DNA of 64,000 nt from Marinobacter sp. DY40_1A1 (GTDB lineage: Bacteria; Pseudomonadota; Gammaproteobacteria; Pseudomonadales; Oleiphilaceae), in assembly GCF_016597815.1 (NCBI RefSeq), contig NZ_VCHA01000001.1, forward strand, positions 124,001 through 188,000, in the 5' to 3' direction. The notes under the pieces were generated by a model. It did not search any database. It saw nothing but the letters and a program-made list of their open reading frames with translations, and had not been told where the DNA came from. The translations under genes and the position numbers were made by a program. Positions 63,541 to 64,000 of the stretch are shown one piece after another; the first letter of the stretch is position 1, and every line of letters starts with the position of its first letter.

Positions 63541-64000
63541 CACCACCGGCACTCGGTGGTATCCACCCACTGGCGCCACTTCCCGTTCTGGTGGCTCGCC
63601 TGGCACCAAATCTATTGCCTGTACTGATGTGAGTATGGTTTGCAGCGCGATGCGCAATTCCCAGGTCGCTAGCAGTCTGCCTGGGCACACGTGCTTGCCG
63701 GCTCCATAGAGCAGGTTATTTGCTGCGTTGCCTTGAGGATCAAACCGGCTGTTGTCGAAGACAGATTCATCGCGGTTGGCGGAGGTCCAGTTCAGTTTTA
63801 CCCGGGCGCCGGCGGGGATATCCCGGCCACCGATATGAACGGGGCAGGTGGTTACTCTCCGGTTGGATACAAACGGGTTGTCGAGGCGAAGTATTTCATC
63901 GATGATCGCTTCTGCTTCTGTATTGGAAGCTCCTCGTATCCTCTCAACAAGATCGGGTTGTTGGGCCAGGTGGGCGATGAGTACGCCAACACACAGAGCG
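63532..64000 (-). CDS. Cytochrome P450, C-terminal part (cut by window edge)
   Basis: The minus strand encodes the last 155 residues of a P450; the first part lies beyond the window. The frame reads ALCVGVLIAHLAQQPDLV, the ExxR motif in EIIDEILRLDNPF (Glu and Arg of the K helix), then the VTTCPVHIGGRDIPAGARVKLNWTSANRDESVF stretch and the heme-binding loop YGAGKHVCPGRLLA, whose Cys ligates heme. So it is a bacterial class I-like P450, probably needing ferredoxin and a reductase. Substrate cannot be told; alkane or terpene hydroxylation is possible in marine genera. Its stop overlaps the 3' end of the small unknown gene by 9 nt. Confidence 0.9.
   Translation of the reverse strand, partial: ALCVGVLIAHLAQQPDLVERIRGASNTEAEAIIDEILRLDNPFVSNRRVTTCPVHIGGRDIPAGARVKLNWTSANRDESVFDNSRFDPQGNAANNLLYGAGKHVCPGRLLATWELRIALQTILTSVQAIDLVPGEPPEREVAPVGGYHRVPVVLR

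Noticed and set aside
1-64000. tRNA, rRNA, CRISPR, IS or prophage elements
   Set aside because: No cloverleaf, spaced repeat array, transposase or phage structural gene was seen by eye. A tRNAscan or ISfinder search could still find something I missed.

Overview
This 64 kb window looks like chromosome of a marine gammaproteobacterium. Gene content and protein style (TctCBA with a CitA/CitB-type two-component system, RadD, ZapE, LemA-TPM genes, several GGDEF/EAL proteins, a Tat-type sulfide:quinone oxidoreductase) suggest Marinobacter or a close relative. That placement is an inference from memory of the families; no search was run. Coding density is high, strands switch often, and I see no rRNA, tRNA, CRISPR array, IS element or prophage. 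The first 1 kb is clearly more AT-rich than the rest.

Layout. 0-3.7 kb: an AT-rich gene-poor stretch, two small membrane proteins (RDD, DUF805), an endonuclease/exonuclease/phosphatase gene broken by an in-frame TAG, and a PhyH-type dioxygenase. 3.7-6.2 kb: a large lipoprotein with two GDPD-like barrels, only the second with catalytic residues. 6.3-10.9 kb: small and accessory genes (VF530, VOC, DinD, DUF1643, metallophosphoesterase, TehB-like methyltransferase, an unknown exported protein). 10.9-17.2 kb: a sensor kinase/response regulator pair divergent from tctCBA, then a TSUP permease. 17.2-22.3 kb: a five-gene minus-strand operon with every junction a 4-nt overlap: DUF3348, DUF802 (MotA/ExbB/ZorA-like channel with a long coiled-coil tail), a MotB/ZorB-like OmpA protein with an Asp in its single membrane helix, DUF2894 and an SMC/RecF-type ATPase. 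It is my best candidate for an undescribed system: a predicted proton-driven inner-membrane machine of Zorya-like geometry without known Zorya effectors.

22.4-27.5 kb (minus): peroxiredoxin-glutaredoxin fusion, a divergent lipase-chaperone-like protein next to an SGNH-hydrolase lipoprotein, and lemA with two TPM-domain genes. 27.7-39 kb: two GGDEF-EAL proteins, threonine aldolase, META lipoprotein, SlyD, a small zinc-ribbon membrane protein, a DUF4124-HExxH protein, a thioesterase and RadD. 39-47 kb: an SDR remnant, a helical unknown, an iron-type alcohol dehydrogenase, NUDIX, DUF2780, YqeY, GST, patatin, a FrnE-type DsbA protein, and SQR with a small membrane protein. 47-57.7 kb: a GAF/PAS/GGDEF/EAL gene broken by a frameshift, probably in a G7 tract; a class C serine hydrolase coupled to a redoxin; rtcB interrupted by TAG; an SDR; a baeRF-like protein; a nitrilase; and zapE, which appears to need an ATT start. 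57.7-64 kb: a diguanylate cyclase, a KefB/C-type antiporter, a flavin reductase, a DASS anion transporter, an unknown small protein and a truncated cytochrome P450 at the edge.

Themes: cyclic-di-GMP control (four GGDEF proteins, three also with EAL), carboxylate uptake under a dedicated two-component system, thiol/sulfide redox functions, and an unusual number of disrupted genes (two in-frame TAGs, one frameshift, one doubly deleted remnant). TAG is used as the normal stop of many intact genes here, so the interruptions are better read as mutations or sequence errors than as recoding.
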